DNA from: Flagellimonas_A sp039592695
GTDB taxonomy: Bacteria; Bacteroidota; Bacteroidia; Flavobacteriales; Flavobacteriaceae
Length of the DNA: 64,000 nt
Assembly: GCF_039592695.1 (NCBI RefSeq)
Contig: NZ_JBBUTK010000001.1
Span: 1,469,836 to 1,533,835 of the forward strand
Direction of reading: 5' to 3'
Below the pieces are notes generated by a model. That model was not told the DNA's origin, made no database searches, and worked only from the letters and a program-made list of their open reading frames with translations. The position numbers and the translations under genes were made by a program. Of this stretch, positions 56,714 to 64,000 are shown piece by piece (position 1 is the stretch's first letter; each line of letters opens with the position of its first letter).

Positions 56714-58132
56714 ATGCGAAAAAGAAAGCAAAAACCCTTTTTTGAGGAAATCGAGGTTGTGGATGCAGGTGCCAAGGGAAAGTCAATCGCCAAAGCGCCT
56801 GACGGCAGGGTCATCTTTTTATCCAATGCCGTGCCCGGTGATGTGGTCGATGTTCAGACCTTCAAAAAGCGGCGTGCGTACTTCGAGGGCAAGGCTACTT
56901 TCTTTCATAAACTTTCAGAAAAACGCACTGAGCCAATTTGCGAACATTTTGGGGTTTGTGGAGGCTGTAAGTGGCAACACATGGCCTACGAAAGCCAACT
57001 ATCATACAAGCAAAAAGAGGTCGAGAGCAACCTCAAACGTATCGGGAGAGTTGAATTGCCAGAAATAAGCCCCATAATCGGATCAAAAAAACAGTATTTC
57101 TACCGGAATAAAATGGAGTTTTCCTTTTCTGACAATCGCTGGCTGACCGAAGAGGAAATCAATTCGAATATAGCAATAAAGGATAAAAACGCATTGGGGT
57201 TCCATATTCCCGGAATGTGGGACAAGATTTTAGACATCAACAAGTGCCACCTTCAGGAAGACCCCTCGAATGCCATTCGGCTGGCAGTGAGGGATTTTGC
57301 AATTGAAAATGGTCTATCTTTTTTCAATGTAAAAAAACAGGAAGGGCTGCTCCGCACTCTCATGATACGTACCGCCTCCACAGGTGAGATCATGGTGCTT
57401 ATCCAATTTTATGAAAATCATAAAGAACATCGCGAGGCGCTCTTGAACCATTTGAAAAAGGCTTTTCCCGAAATCACATCATTGCTCTACACCATCAACC
57501 AAAAGCAGAACGACACGATTTACGATCAAGAGATTGTATGTTTTTCGGGCAAGGACCATATTGTGGAAGAAATGGAAAGATTACAGTTCAAAATCAACGC
57601 TAAATCATTCTACCAGACGAATTCGGCCCAAGCCTATGAACTTTATAAAATAACGAGAGGTTTTGCAAATTTCACCGGTAATGAGCTGGTCTATGACCTT
57701 TATACCGGCACAGGCACCATCGCTCAGTTTGTTGCAAAATCCGCAAAAAAAGTGGTCGGTATCGAATCGGTACCCGAGGCAATCATTGATGCCAAGGCCA
57801 ATGCCAAAAACAATGGTATTAAAAATGTGGATTTTTTTATTGGGGATATGAAAACCGTGTTCAATGAAGATTTCATCAAAACCAACGGCCAACCAGATGT
57901 GGTCATCACCGATCCGCCCCGTGATGGCATGCACAAAGACGTTGTTGAACAATTGTTAAATGTTGCGCCAGAAAAAATAGTTTATGTAAGTTGCAACAGT
58001 GCGACGCAAGCACGCGACTTGAGCTTGATGAACGAAATGTACCGTGTGACCAAAGTGCAGCCTGTTGATATGTTTCCGCAGACACACCATGTAGAGAACG
58101 TCGTACTTTTAGAAAAGCGCCTCAATCTTTGA
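56714..58132 (+). CDS. rlmD: 23S rRNA (uracil-C5)-methyltransferase RlmD
   Basis: 472 residues. N-terminal TRAM domain (about 10-65, EEIEVVDAGAKGKSIAKAPDGRVIFLSNAVPGD), then the [4Fe-4S] ligands Cys76, Cys82, Cys85 in CEHFGVCGGCKWQH and a later Cys (KCHLQE), SAM-binding DLYTGTGTIAQFVA, IVVT-like DPPRDGMH, and the catalytic Cys in YVSCNSATQARDL. It methylates U1939 of 23S rRNA (E. coli numbering; U747 methylation by RlmC is an alternative). Followed 12 bases later by a DUF6452 lipoprotein and then DUF6048: a conserved flavobacterial trio. Confidence 0.93.
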   Translation: MRKRKQKPFFEEIEVVDAGAKGKSIAKAPDGRVIFLSNAVPGDVVDVQTFKKRRAYFEGKATFFHKLSEKRTEPICEHFGVCGGCKWQHMAYESQLSYKQKEVESNLKRIGRVELPEISPIIGSKKQYFYRNKMEFSFSDNRWLTEEEINSNIAIKDKNALGFHIPGMWDKILDINKCHLQEDPSNAIRLAVRDFAIENGLSFFNVKKQEGLLRTLMIRTASTGEIMVLIQFYENHKEHREALLNHLKKAFPEITSLLYTINQKQNDTIYDQEIVCFSGKDHIVEEMERLQFKINAKSFYQTNSAQAYELYKITRGFANFTGNELVYDLYTGTGTIAQFVAKSAKKVVGIESVPEAIIDAKANAKNNGIKNVDFFIGDMKTVFNEDFIKTNGQPDVVITDPPRDGMHKDVVEQLLNVAPEKIVYVSCNSATQARDLSLMNEMYRVTKVQPVDMFPQTHHVENVVLLEKRLNL

Positions 58133-58144
58133 TGCAAATCTTCT

Positions 58145-58663
58145 ATGAAAAAAGTGATTCCCATTGTATTGCTGCTCTTGCTGTTTTGTTTTTTTTCAGC
58201 TTGTGAAAAAGATGATATCTGTGTTGATGGCGACACTCCCCTCTTGGTCATTGGCTTTTTTGATATTGAGGACAATGAGCTCGAAAAAGACGTGTCAGCC
58301 CTAAGAATCCGTGCCTTGAACGTGACCGAACCCTTGAACGGAGAAGAAGCTCCCGATATAGATCGAACCGCACGCGATTCGGTCGGTATTCCTTTACAGA
58401 TAACGACCAATAGCACCGCTTTTGAATTTATCATCGATTCTGCGGATGATGAGGATGGAAATGAAACAGGCAACATCGATACCTTGACCCTCAATTATAC
58501 TGTTTTAGAGAAATTTATATCACGGGCTTGTGGGTTTGTCGCCAATTATGATGACTTATCGTTCAATCTTACGGCCGATTCCGATAACTGGATACAGAAT
58601 GTAATAATTGAAGATACACTTATAGAAAACTCATCCAATATTCATGTCAAGATATTTCATTAG
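58145..58663 (+). CDS. DUF6452 lipoprotein
   Basis: 172 residues; lipobox SAC (Cys20), then CEKDDICVDGDTPLLVIGFFDIED, which I recognise as the DUF6452 signature. The remainder is an immunoglobulin-like all-beta domain rich in Asp/Asn (ALRIRALNVTEPL, FEFIIDSADDEDGNETGNIDTLTLNY). Function unknown. Its 3' end overlaps the DUF6048 gene by 20 bases, so the two are likely made together; the pairing of a surface lipoprotein with a barrel-like protein is suggestive. Confidence 0.85.
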   Translation: MKKVIPIVLLLLLFCFFSACEKDDICVDGDTPLLVIGFFDIEDNELEKDVSALRIRALNVTEPLNGEEAPDIDRTARDSVGIPLQITTNSTAFEFIIDSADDEDGNETGNIDTLTLNYTVLEKFISRACGFVANYDDLSFNLTADSDNWIQNVIIEDTLIENSSNIHVKIFH

Positions 58664-59405
58664 CCTGATTTTTATCGGTGTTGCTTTTTGGGGCTTTTCA
58701 CAACGTAAGCCCATTGACTTGCAACCAAAAGATACTTTGGATTACAGGCAACAATACGGCCTTCGGGTGGGGGTCGACCTGAGCAGGCCTATACTCTCTT
58801 TTGCCGTGGACGACTATACAGGATTGGAGTTTGTAGGTGATTACAGATTGACCGAAAAATTATGGCTGGCCGGTGAATTGGGCAATGAAAAACGAACCGA
58901 TCAAGAAGATTTGTACAATTTTACCGCCTCTGGCAACTATCTCAAACTGGGCGTGGACTACAACACCTATCAAAATTGGTACGGCATGCACAACAGCATT
59001 ACTTTTGGGGGACGCTATGCAGTGGCCAGTTTTAGCCAAACCTTGAACGAAAATCAAATTTTCAATAGCAACCGTTATTTTAGTCCCAATGGTTTTGTTG
59101 CTGGCAATACAGCACCACAAGAGTTTTCGGGCCGCAATGCCACTTGGCTTGAATTGGTGGTCGGATTAAAAGCAGAACTCTTCGCCAACATCTATTTGGG
59201 CATGAGCGTGCGCTTGGGGCATCTGGTCAGTCAGAGCGATGGCGACCTTGACCGTTTTCCCAATTTATGGATACCCGGCTTTAACAAAGTTACCGATCAA
59301 TCTAACTGGGGTGTGGGCTATAATTACAGCATTTCTTATTTTTTGCCATTGTACAAAAAGGCAAAGAAGAAACGGGAAGAGGCAGTTGATGATATAAAAG
59401 AATAA
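58644..59405 (+). CDS. DUF6048 outer-membrane barrel-like protein
   Basis: 253 residues; signal peptide (SRYFISLIFIGVAFWGFSQ). Strand-like segments GLRVGVDLSRPILSFA, GLEFVGDYRLTEKLWLAGELGNEK, YLKLGVDYNTYQ, ITFGGRYAVASFSQT, LELVVGLKAELFANIYLGMSVRLGHL, and WGVGYNYSISYFLPLYKK look like a 10-12 strand barrel, then a charged tail (KKAKKKREEAVDDIKE). DUF6048 is known only as uncharacterised. Translationally coupled to the DUF6452 gene by a 20-base overlap. Confidence 0.85.
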   Translation: MSRYFISLIFIGVAFWGFSQRKPIDLQPKDTLDYRQQYGLRVGVDLSRPILSFAVDDYTGLEFVGDYRLTEKLWLAGELGNEKRTDQEDLYNFTASGNYLKLGVDYNTYQNWYGMHNSITFGGRYAVASFSQTLNENQIFNSNRYFSPNGFVAGNTAPQEFSGRNATWLELVVGLKAELFANIYLGMSVRLGHLVSQSDGDLDRFPNLWIPGFNKVTDQSNWGVGYNYSISYFLPLYKKAKKKREEAVDDIKE

Positions 59406-59510
59406 GTTTCGATTTATTAACTCAACTTCAGAAAACGTTTCTACAATTAAATCATAGCTGAGACAGTTCGAACCTCTAAACCACAAAACGCTAAAGTTCT
59501 CTATAGATTT

Positions 59511-59945
59511 ATGAAAAAAACACTATTGCTCATTTTATTCCTTACGTTCAGTTCTTATTGTATAGGTCAAATGGCCAAAAACGAGCTTTATGGAAAATGG
59601 AAAGTGCAGCGGGTCGTTAAAAAGTCACCCAAGCCTGAATTCAGGGCACTTTTAGATGGTTTTGGAAAAGCCACTTTTATTTTTCACGAAAATGGGGATT
59701 TCAATCTCACGACCGAGTCTAAAGCACCAATGTTTCAAATCATTCTTCAAATGACCAAAGACTCAAAATGGATATTTGATGATAAAGCGCAGTTGATCAA
59801 AATTGGCAAGGAGGAAGATGGGTATTCAATCATGGGTATTCACCCTACAATGAAAGATGCTACAATAGAGTTTGCCATGGATGAAAGCGAAATGGTTTTT
59901 GAGGTTAAAAAGCTAGTAGTTAACAATGGCAGCGATAACGAGTAA
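59511..59945 (+). CDS. Small exported protein, lipocalin-like
   Basis: 144 residues; signal peptide KKTLLLILFLTFSSYCIGQ. NELYGKWKVQRVVKK and the later alternating strands (GKATFIFHENGDFNLTTES, DSKWIFDDKAQLIKIG, ATIEFAMDESEMVFEVKKL) resemble a lipocalin-like eight-strand domain (as DUF4488/DUF5004-type proteins). Function unknown. The upstream 105 bases hold no hairpin. Followed by 57 bases and the convergent THUMP methyltransferase gene. Confidence 0.78.
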   Translation: MKKTLLLILFLTFSSYCIGQMAKNELYGKWKVQRVVKKSPKPEFRALLDGFGKATFIFHENGDFNLTTESKAPMFQIILQMTKDSKWIFDDKAQLIKIGKEEDGYSIMGIHPTMKDATIEFAMDESEMVFEVKKLVVNNGSDNE

Positions 59946-60002
59946 ATTGTAATTTGTTGACTCCAAATAATAAACCATCAACCGCTCGAGCTTTTTAGTT
60001 GC

Positions 60003-61163
60003 CTAAGGTATTTTATACTTCTCCTTTTTACTCCCCTCGTACATCTCATAACGCACCAACCGCGATTCGAGTTTGCCGTTGAAAGTCTTGATTTTTCGAG
60101 AAGGTCGTAGGCCGACATATTTTAAGGCCTCTAAATTAGAGGTGATGAACCAAGCATCCGTACCTGGGTAATTTTGCTTGAGGGTATCACCAATTTTACC
60201 ATAAAAACTTTCCATATCTATATTCAAACGCTCACCATACGGGGGATTGAACACCATGTGCAGTTTACCCTCAACGGGTTTTTCGGTCTTAAAAAAATCT
60301 TTTCGCTCAATGGCGATGTATTCCGAAAGGTTGGCATTATCGATATTCTCTTGTGCCTTTCGAACCGCAGAAGGTGCTTTGTCCCATCCGATGATTTTAT
60401 GGTGAAAATCTCGGGCTTTGTTCAAGCTGGCTGCTACAATCTTTTGATGTAATGTTTCGTCATAATCCAACCAATGTTGAAAAGCATAGTGCTCTCGATT
60501 GATATTTGGCGGAATATTGCAGGCTATCATCGCAGCCTCGACCAAAAAAGTACCACTCCCGCACATGGGATCCAGAAAATCGGTACGACCATCCCAACCA
60601 CTCAATAAAAGCAACCCCGCAGCCAAAACCTCATTTATGGGTGCGATATTGGTGGCGATACGATAGCCGCGCTGGTGCATTGAGTTTCCTGAACTGTCCA
60701 GCGAAACGGTACAGTCATTTTCATGCAAGTGGATATTGATGCGTACTTGGGCGTTATGTGAATCAACGTTGGGTCGCTTTCGAACCTCTTGTCGAAATCT
60801 ATCCACCAGTGCATCTTTAGCCTTCAACGATACAAACATCGAATTTTTGAAAACCTCAGAGTTCATGGTCGTATCAATGGCAAAAGTGGTATCGACATCA
60901 AAATATTCAGGCCAGTTGATTTCAAAGATTTTTCGGTACAACTGCTTTTCATTGAACACTTTAAAGGAGTGTATAGGTTTAAAAATCTTCAAGGCGGTGC
61001 GCAGACACAGATTGGCCTTGTACAAAAAACCTGTATCGCCTTCAAAAGTGACATTTCGTACACCCTCTTTGACATTGCTGGCCCCCAAATTTCGCAGTTC
61101 TTTTGCCAAAAGGGGTTCAAAGCCATAGAGAGTCTTTGCCAGCATTTTAAAGTTACCTGCCAT
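60003..61163 (-). CDS. THUMP-domain class I RNA methyltransferase (RlmL/RlmKL N-terminal-like)
   Basis: 386 residues. THUMP RNA-binding domain at about 8-165 (FEPLLAKELRNLGASNVKEGVRNVTFEGD), then a Rossmann methyltransferase with LDPMCGSGTFLVEAAMIACNIPP (SAM, about 195-217) and the NPPYGERL catalytic motif for base amino-group methylation (about 310-317). It matches the N-terminal half of E. coli RlmKL, which makes m2G2445 in 23S rRNA. Its -7 element lies five bases before the ATG and back to back with that of the ZIP gene (61169-61187). Confidence 0.92.
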   Translation of the reverse strand: MAGNFKMLAKTLYGFEPLLAKELRNLGASNVKEGVRNVTFEGDTGFLYKANLCLRTALKIFKPIHSFKVFNEKQLYRKIFEINWPEYFDVDTTFAIDTTMNSEVFKNSMFVSLKAKDALVDRFRQEVRKRPNVDSHNAQVRINIHLHENDCTVSLDSSGNSMHQRGYRIATNIAPINEVLAAGLLLLSGWDGRTDFLDPMCGSGTFLVEAAMIACNIPPNINREHYAFQHWLDYDETLHQKIVAASLNKARDFHHKIIGWDKAPSAVRKAQENIDNANLSEYIAIERKDFFKTEKPVEGKLHMVFNPPYGERLNIDMESFYGKIGDTLKQNYPGTDAWFITSNLEALKYVGLRPSRKIKTFNGKLESRLVRYEMYEGSKKEKYKIP

Positions 61164-61168
61164 GTCGG

Positions 61169-61187
61169 CAAAAATAGGCTATTTTTG
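61169..61187. promoter_or_regulatory. Mirrored divergent -7 elements (THUMP methyltransferase / ZIP)
   Basis: CAAAAATA (61169-61176), GGC, TATTTTTG (61180-61187) is a 19-base palindrome with only the centre unpaired. Read leftwards it gives TATTTTTG five bases before the methyltransferase ATG; read rightwards it gives TATTTTTG 19 bases before the ZIP ATG (61207). The two promoters must overlap completely. Confidence 0.55.
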
Positions 61188-61206
61188 CGCCCATAACCTG
61201 ACCCCT

Positions 61207-61878
61207 ATGATTTTCATATTGCCTTTTTTGGCGGTGCTGATCAGTTCTTTGATTGTACTGGTCTTCAAACCAAAAAACCAAAAATCGCTGAAATTGCTTT
61301 TAGCATTCAGTGGTGCTTTTCTATTGGCACTGACTTTTTTTGAGTTGTTGCCCGAAGTATTTCTGAATTTGGGAGGAAAAAAGATTTCCATCTTTATCCT
61401 TTTGGGAATCTTATTACAAATAACTCTTGAATTTTTTTCTAAAGGGGCAGAACATGGTCATGTTCATGTAGACGTCAAAAAAAACCTATTTCCTCTCGGA
61501 CTCTTTCTAAGTCTATCTTTGCACGCTTTCGTTGAAGGATTTCCCTTGAGTGAAAAAAATACCATGCTCTATGGGGTTTTGGTGCACAAAATACCTATTG
61601 CATTGATTTTAAGTATTTTTCTTTTCAATTCGAAAATTCGAACTTGGAAGGTGACACTCTTCCTAATACTTTTTTCGATTATGACCCCATTGGGTAGTTT
61701 TCTCGCCCAAAATTTTGAAGCTTTCAAATCATACGACAATGAACTAAATGCTCTGGCCGCGGGTATGTTTTTTCATGTTTCCACTACCATTATTTTTGAA
61801 TCAGCCCAAAACCACTCATTCAATATTCGTAAATTAATAGCTATTGTCTTGGGCATGGTAGTGGCGTATTTTATATAG
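61207..61878 (+). CDS. ZIP-family metal transporter
   Basis: 223 residues from ATG 61207; an in-frame ATG at 61162 would overlap the divergent start and include the -7 element. Eight predicted membrane segments. Metal-binding histidines: EHGHVHVD in the loop after segment 3, LHAFVEGFPLS in segment 4 (His and Glu of the pore), VLVHKIPIAL in segment 5 and FFHVSTTIIFES. ZIP proteins import zinc, iron or manganese. Overlaps the convergent hemolysin III gene by eight bases. Confidence 0.9.
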   Translation: MIFILPFLAVLISSLIVLVFKPKNQKSLKLLLAFSGAFLLALTFFELLPEVFLNLGGKKISIFILLGILLQITLEFFSKGAEHGHVHVDVKKNLFPLGLFLSLSLHAFVEGFPLSEKNTMLYGVLVHKIPIALILSIFLFNSKIRTWKVTLFLILFSIMTPLGSFLAQNFEAFKSYDNELNALAAGMFFHVSTTIIFESAQNHSFNIRKLIAIVLGMVVAYFI

Positions 61879-62503
61879 CAGCTCTTGTCAAACCGTAAAT
61901 CATCAACCAGTGGCTTACTGCTCCGCCAAGAACGAAAAAATGCCAAATCAAATGGTTATAAGGTATTTTTTTGATTGCATAAAATAGGATTCCCACTGTA
62001 TAAAATGCACCTCCAATCGCTAAATAGAAAAGTCCTTTTGAAGATAAGTGCTCCATCAAATAAGGGAGGTCTATGATAATCAGCCATCCCATAACCGCAT
62101 ACAGCACCAAAGAAAAATTTTCAAATCTGCCTGTGAAGAAGAGTTTTAATACAGTTCCGAAGGCGGCGATTCCCCATACCAGCCAAAAAAGCAGCCATCC
62201 TTTTGAACCTTGCAAAACCAAAAGGCAAACTGGAGTATACGTGCCAGCAATCAAATAGTAAATACTGATATGATCTAATATCCGCAGTCTTTCTCTCTTT
62301 TTGGGATGCTCAGAAAAATGATATGCTGTCGAGGCTGAAAAAAGAAGGATCAGCAAAACGCAATAGGCTAAAATACTGGCAAATTCATAGGGTGCGCTCA
62401 ATTCATTGCTCAATAAAACCAAAGCACCAAACAAAGAAAGTATGACCCCAAAGGCATGGGAGTAGGCATTCCACCGTTCTTCAACAATCGCTGTGTCTGC
62501 CAC
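61871..62503 (-). CDS. Hemolysin III / PAQR-family membrane protein (TrhA-like)
   Basis: 210 residues with seven membrane segments. Family motifs: ERWNAYSHAFGVILSLFGALVLL (N-terminal His), STAYHFSEHPKKRERLRILDHISIYYLIAGTYTPVC (Ser/His/Asp/His cluster that would bind zinc), and LIWHFFVLGGAVSHWLMIYG (C-terminal His pair). Members of the PAQR superfamily; bacterial TrhA alters membrane-lipid energetics. Three bases after the end of the amidohydrolase gene upstream, so the two probably share a transcript. Confidence 0.92.
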   Translation of the reverse strand: MADTAIVEERWNAYSHAFGVILSLFGALVLLSNELSAPYEFASILAYCVLLILLFSASTAYHFSEHPKKRERLRILDHISIYYLIAGTYTPVCLLVLQGSKGWLLFWLVWGIAAFGTVLKLFFTGRFENFSLVLYAVMGWLIIIDLPYLMEHLSSKGLFYLAIGGAFYTVGILFYAIKKIPYNHLIWHFFVLGGAVSHWLMIYGLTRAAI

Positions 62504-62506
62504 GGA

Positions 62507-63844
62507 CTATTTATAACGTTTACCGTGTTTAATGACCAAATCTACATCTTGCAGCAAGCTGATATAGCGCAACACATCACCGTCAACAGCAATGATATCG
62601 GCATATTTACCGGGAGTGATGGTGCCGACTTCATCGGCGACACCCATCCATAGTGCTGGCCAATACGTAGCGGAACGGATGGCATACATGGGATCGATGT
62701 CAAATTCGTTGACCCAGACGTCAAGTTCATTCCAAGTGGATTGGCTATGGAATTTCATCGGAATACCGCTATCGGTGCCCACCAACAATACGACACCAGC
62801 ATCCAACAATTGGTGAATCTTTGTTTTTAAGGTCGGTTTTCTCGATGGGGTCAACTGAAAATAAGGAAGCCTATCAGGATGTTTGATACTATTTTTGATA
62901 TCGGCAATCACACTATCGGGAAGCCCCAAGTGCCATGAATCATTATCCAATTTCTCAGGATTATCGCGGGTATATTCGTAATTATAAAGTCCTTCTACCG
63001 TGGGGCACCAAAACAATGGCCCTTTGTTCATCTGGGCGGTACGCTCTTTAATCATTTTTATGACATCACCTGGATATTTTGGAGCAGATGACAAGCCTGT
63101 GTGCTCAAAGCAATCAACCCCCACTTGTAATCCCAATCGAATTTCTTCGGGGCGATGCCCATGGGCGACAACCTTTAGATTGTTTTTGTGGGCTTCATCG
63201 ACGACTGCTTTCAATTCGTCAAGTGTCATTTGGTCTTGATCAACCAATTTGACGACATCGACTCCAGCATTGGCAAGCTTTCGTACTTTCTTTCGTCCAT
63301 CTTCTGCACCTTTGATACCCCAGCGAAACGCTTCGGTTCCAGGGTATGGTTTATGTTGGATAAAAGGCCCTGAAACATATAATGTCGCTCCCGGAATCTT
63401 TCCATTGTTGATGGCATTGCGAACGGCAATACTTTCTTCCAAGGGTGCTCCCAAATCACGGGCGCTGGTCACTCCCGCCATCAATAGTTGATGTGCCGAA
63501 GCGGGCATAATGACATCTTTGAACAAAGGTGGATACGTTTTATCCCAATAGGCATAATCGGCATGCCCATTGATCATGGTATGCACGTGCATGTCCCACA
63601 ACCCAGGTAGCACTGACATTCCTTCTGTAGAAATGATTTCGGCACCTTGAGGAATTTTCAATGTTTCAACCGTACCTACCTCTTTGATATGCTCTCCCTC
63701 AATGATAATGACACTGTTCTTTATAGGATCAGAGCCAAAACCATCAATCAGGGTACCTCCTACGAGAGCTTTTATGTTGCTTTCTTGGGAAAAAACAGAT
63801 AAAGAAAAAAGAAGTGCTAAAAAAGTGAGTTTGAATAGTCGCAT
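62507..63844 (-). CDS. Amidohydrolase-family protein, exported
   Basis: 445 residues from ATG 63844 (a TTG extension to 63862 is unlikely). Signal peptide RLFKLTFLALLFSLSVFSQ. Metal-dependent amidohydrolase (imidazolonepropionase/dihydroorotase-like fold): VLPGLWDMHVHTMING with the HxH metal pair, SARDLGA, the possible carboxylated Lys in VDVVKLVDQDQ, KVVAHGHRPEE, DCFEHTGLS, VLLVGTDSGIP with the last Asp, and the C-terminal GTITPGKYADIIAVDGD. Such exported enzymes cleave cyclic or peptide-type amides (for example prolidase-like Xaa-Pro). Substrate unknown. Confidence 0.9.
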   Translation of the reverse strand: MRLFKLTFLALLFSLSVFSQESNIKALVGGTLIDGFGSDPIKNSVIIIEGEHIKEVGTVETLKIPQGAEIISTEGMSVLPGLWDMHVHTMINGHADYAYWDKTYPPLFKDVIMPASAHQLLMAGVTSARDLGAPLEESIAVRNAINNGKIPGATLYVSGPFIQHKPYPGTEAFRWGIKGAEDGRKKVRKLANAGVDVVKLVDQDQMTLDELKAVVDEAHKNNLKVVAHGHRPEEIRLGLQVGVDCFEHTGLSSAPKYPGDVIKMIKERTAQMNKGPLFWCPTVEGLYNYEYTRDNPEKLDNDSWHLGLPDSVIADIKNSIKHPDRLPYFQLTPSRKPTLKTKIHQLLDAGVVLLVGTDSGIPMKFHSQSTWNELDVWVNEFDIDPMYAIRSATYWPALWMGVADEVGTITPGKYADIIAVDGDVLRYISLLQDVDLVIKHGKRYK

Positions 63845-63873
63845 CGAAGAGAATTTCCTCAAATATACGCCAT

Positions 63874-63904
63874 AAAAAAGCCCCGGTCCGTTTTGAACCG
63901 GGGC
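63874..63904 (-). terminator. Intrinsic terminator after the rRNA operon (5S gene)
   Basis: 8-bp stem GCCCCGGT (63880-63887) / ACCGGGGC (63897-63904); on the minus strand it is followed by six T (63874-63879). It lies eight bases after the 3' end of the 5S gene. Confidence 0.88.
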
Positions 63905-63911
63905 CTCAAGG

Positions 63912-64000
63912 AAGGCGGCGACCTACTCTCCCACTCGGTGGAGCAGTACCATCGGCGCTGGCGGGCTTAACGACCCTGTTCGGTATGGGAAGGGGTGGGC
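63912..64000 (-). rRNA. rrf: 5S ribosomal RNA, 3' part (cut by window edge)
   Basis: On the minus strand the sequence reads CCCATACCGAACAGGGTCGT, continues through GATGGTACTGC and ends GTGGGAGAGTAGGTCGCCGC, which is the conserved 3' two-thirds of 5S rRNA (loop C to helix I). The 5' part lies beyond 64000. An rRNA operon (16S-23S-5S) presumably lies to the right. Confidence 0.93.

Overview
The window looks like a chromosomal core segment of a marine-type Flavobacteriaceae bacterium (phylum Bacteroidota). The signs are: many lipoproteins and outer-membrane barrels, promoter-like elements of the Bacteroidota type (TTTG, then TAnnTTTG about 19 bases later), almost no Shine-Dalgarno sites, a bacillithiol gene (bshC), families essentially confined to this group (DUF6452, DUF6048, DUF6515, DUF4350), and fasciclin-repeat lipoproteins. 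I cannot name the genus from sequence alone; Muricauda/Allomuricauda or Maribacter-like relatives are plausible. No prophage, insertion sequence, CRISPR array or tRNA gene was seen. A 5S rRNA gene on the minus strand enters at the right edge, so an rRNA operon probably lies just beyond it.

Layout. 1-4.5 kb: the N-terminus of glycogen branching enzyme at the left edge (minus strand), a collagen-motif lipoprotein, two overlapping msrB genes (one exported, one cytosolic), a DinB-like protein, lpdA and a small membrane protein. 4.5-10.5 kb: a PQQ-type sugar dehydrogenase lipoprotein, aroQ, four small outer-membrane barrel genes, then xerD and a hypothetical exported protein. 10.6-18.5 kb: a 152-base inverted repeat, type II NADH dehydrogenase, an M20 amidohydrolase, an ECF sigma factor with a likely membrane partner, an acyltransferase, a Nudix hydrolase and a cyclophilin lipoprotein with overlapping divergent starts, a TRIC-type channel, and a ParDE toxin-antitoxin pair.

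18.7-26.3 kb: an RDD / SpoIIM-like / membrane / DUF4129 / DUF4350 / MoxR / DUF58 cluster, interrupted between MoxR and DUF58 by a small lipoprotein gene and dispersed repeats. 26.3-34.7 kb: a YfiM-like protein, an exported EthD-domain protein, nitronate monooxygenase and mnmA, two tandem fasciclin (FAS1) lipoproteins with eight FAS1 units in total, and an Arg-rich DUF6515 protein. 34.8-46 kb: yidC, pyrG, a DUF3820 protein, a Tat-type TIM-barrel protein, icd, a DUF922 protein, an OsmC protein, a LysM/periplasmic-binding fusion and guaA.

46-64 kb: a SIMPL protein, beta-phosphoglucomutase, a PNPOx-like protein, bshC, an M14 carboxypeptidase, an AraC regulator, a carboxypeptidase-regulatory-domain protein, rocD with a Cys-rich insertion, rlmD-DUF6452-DUF6048, a THUMP methyltransferase divergent from a ZIP transporter across a mirrored promoter, a hemolysin III protein, an amidohydrolase and the 5S gene.

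Much of the content is housekeeping. The features that stand out are the promoter architecture (TAnnTTTG elements 3-6 bases from start codons, suggesting leaderless transcripts; back-to-back divergent elements), the intergenic repeat families (heptamer-like degenerate arrays, short palindromes, a MITE-like inverted repeat), the tandem msrB pair with different recycling chemistry, the Cys cluster in ornithine aminotransferase, and the in-frame recent duplication inside a FAS1 array. I found no clear-cut unknown defence or mobile system.
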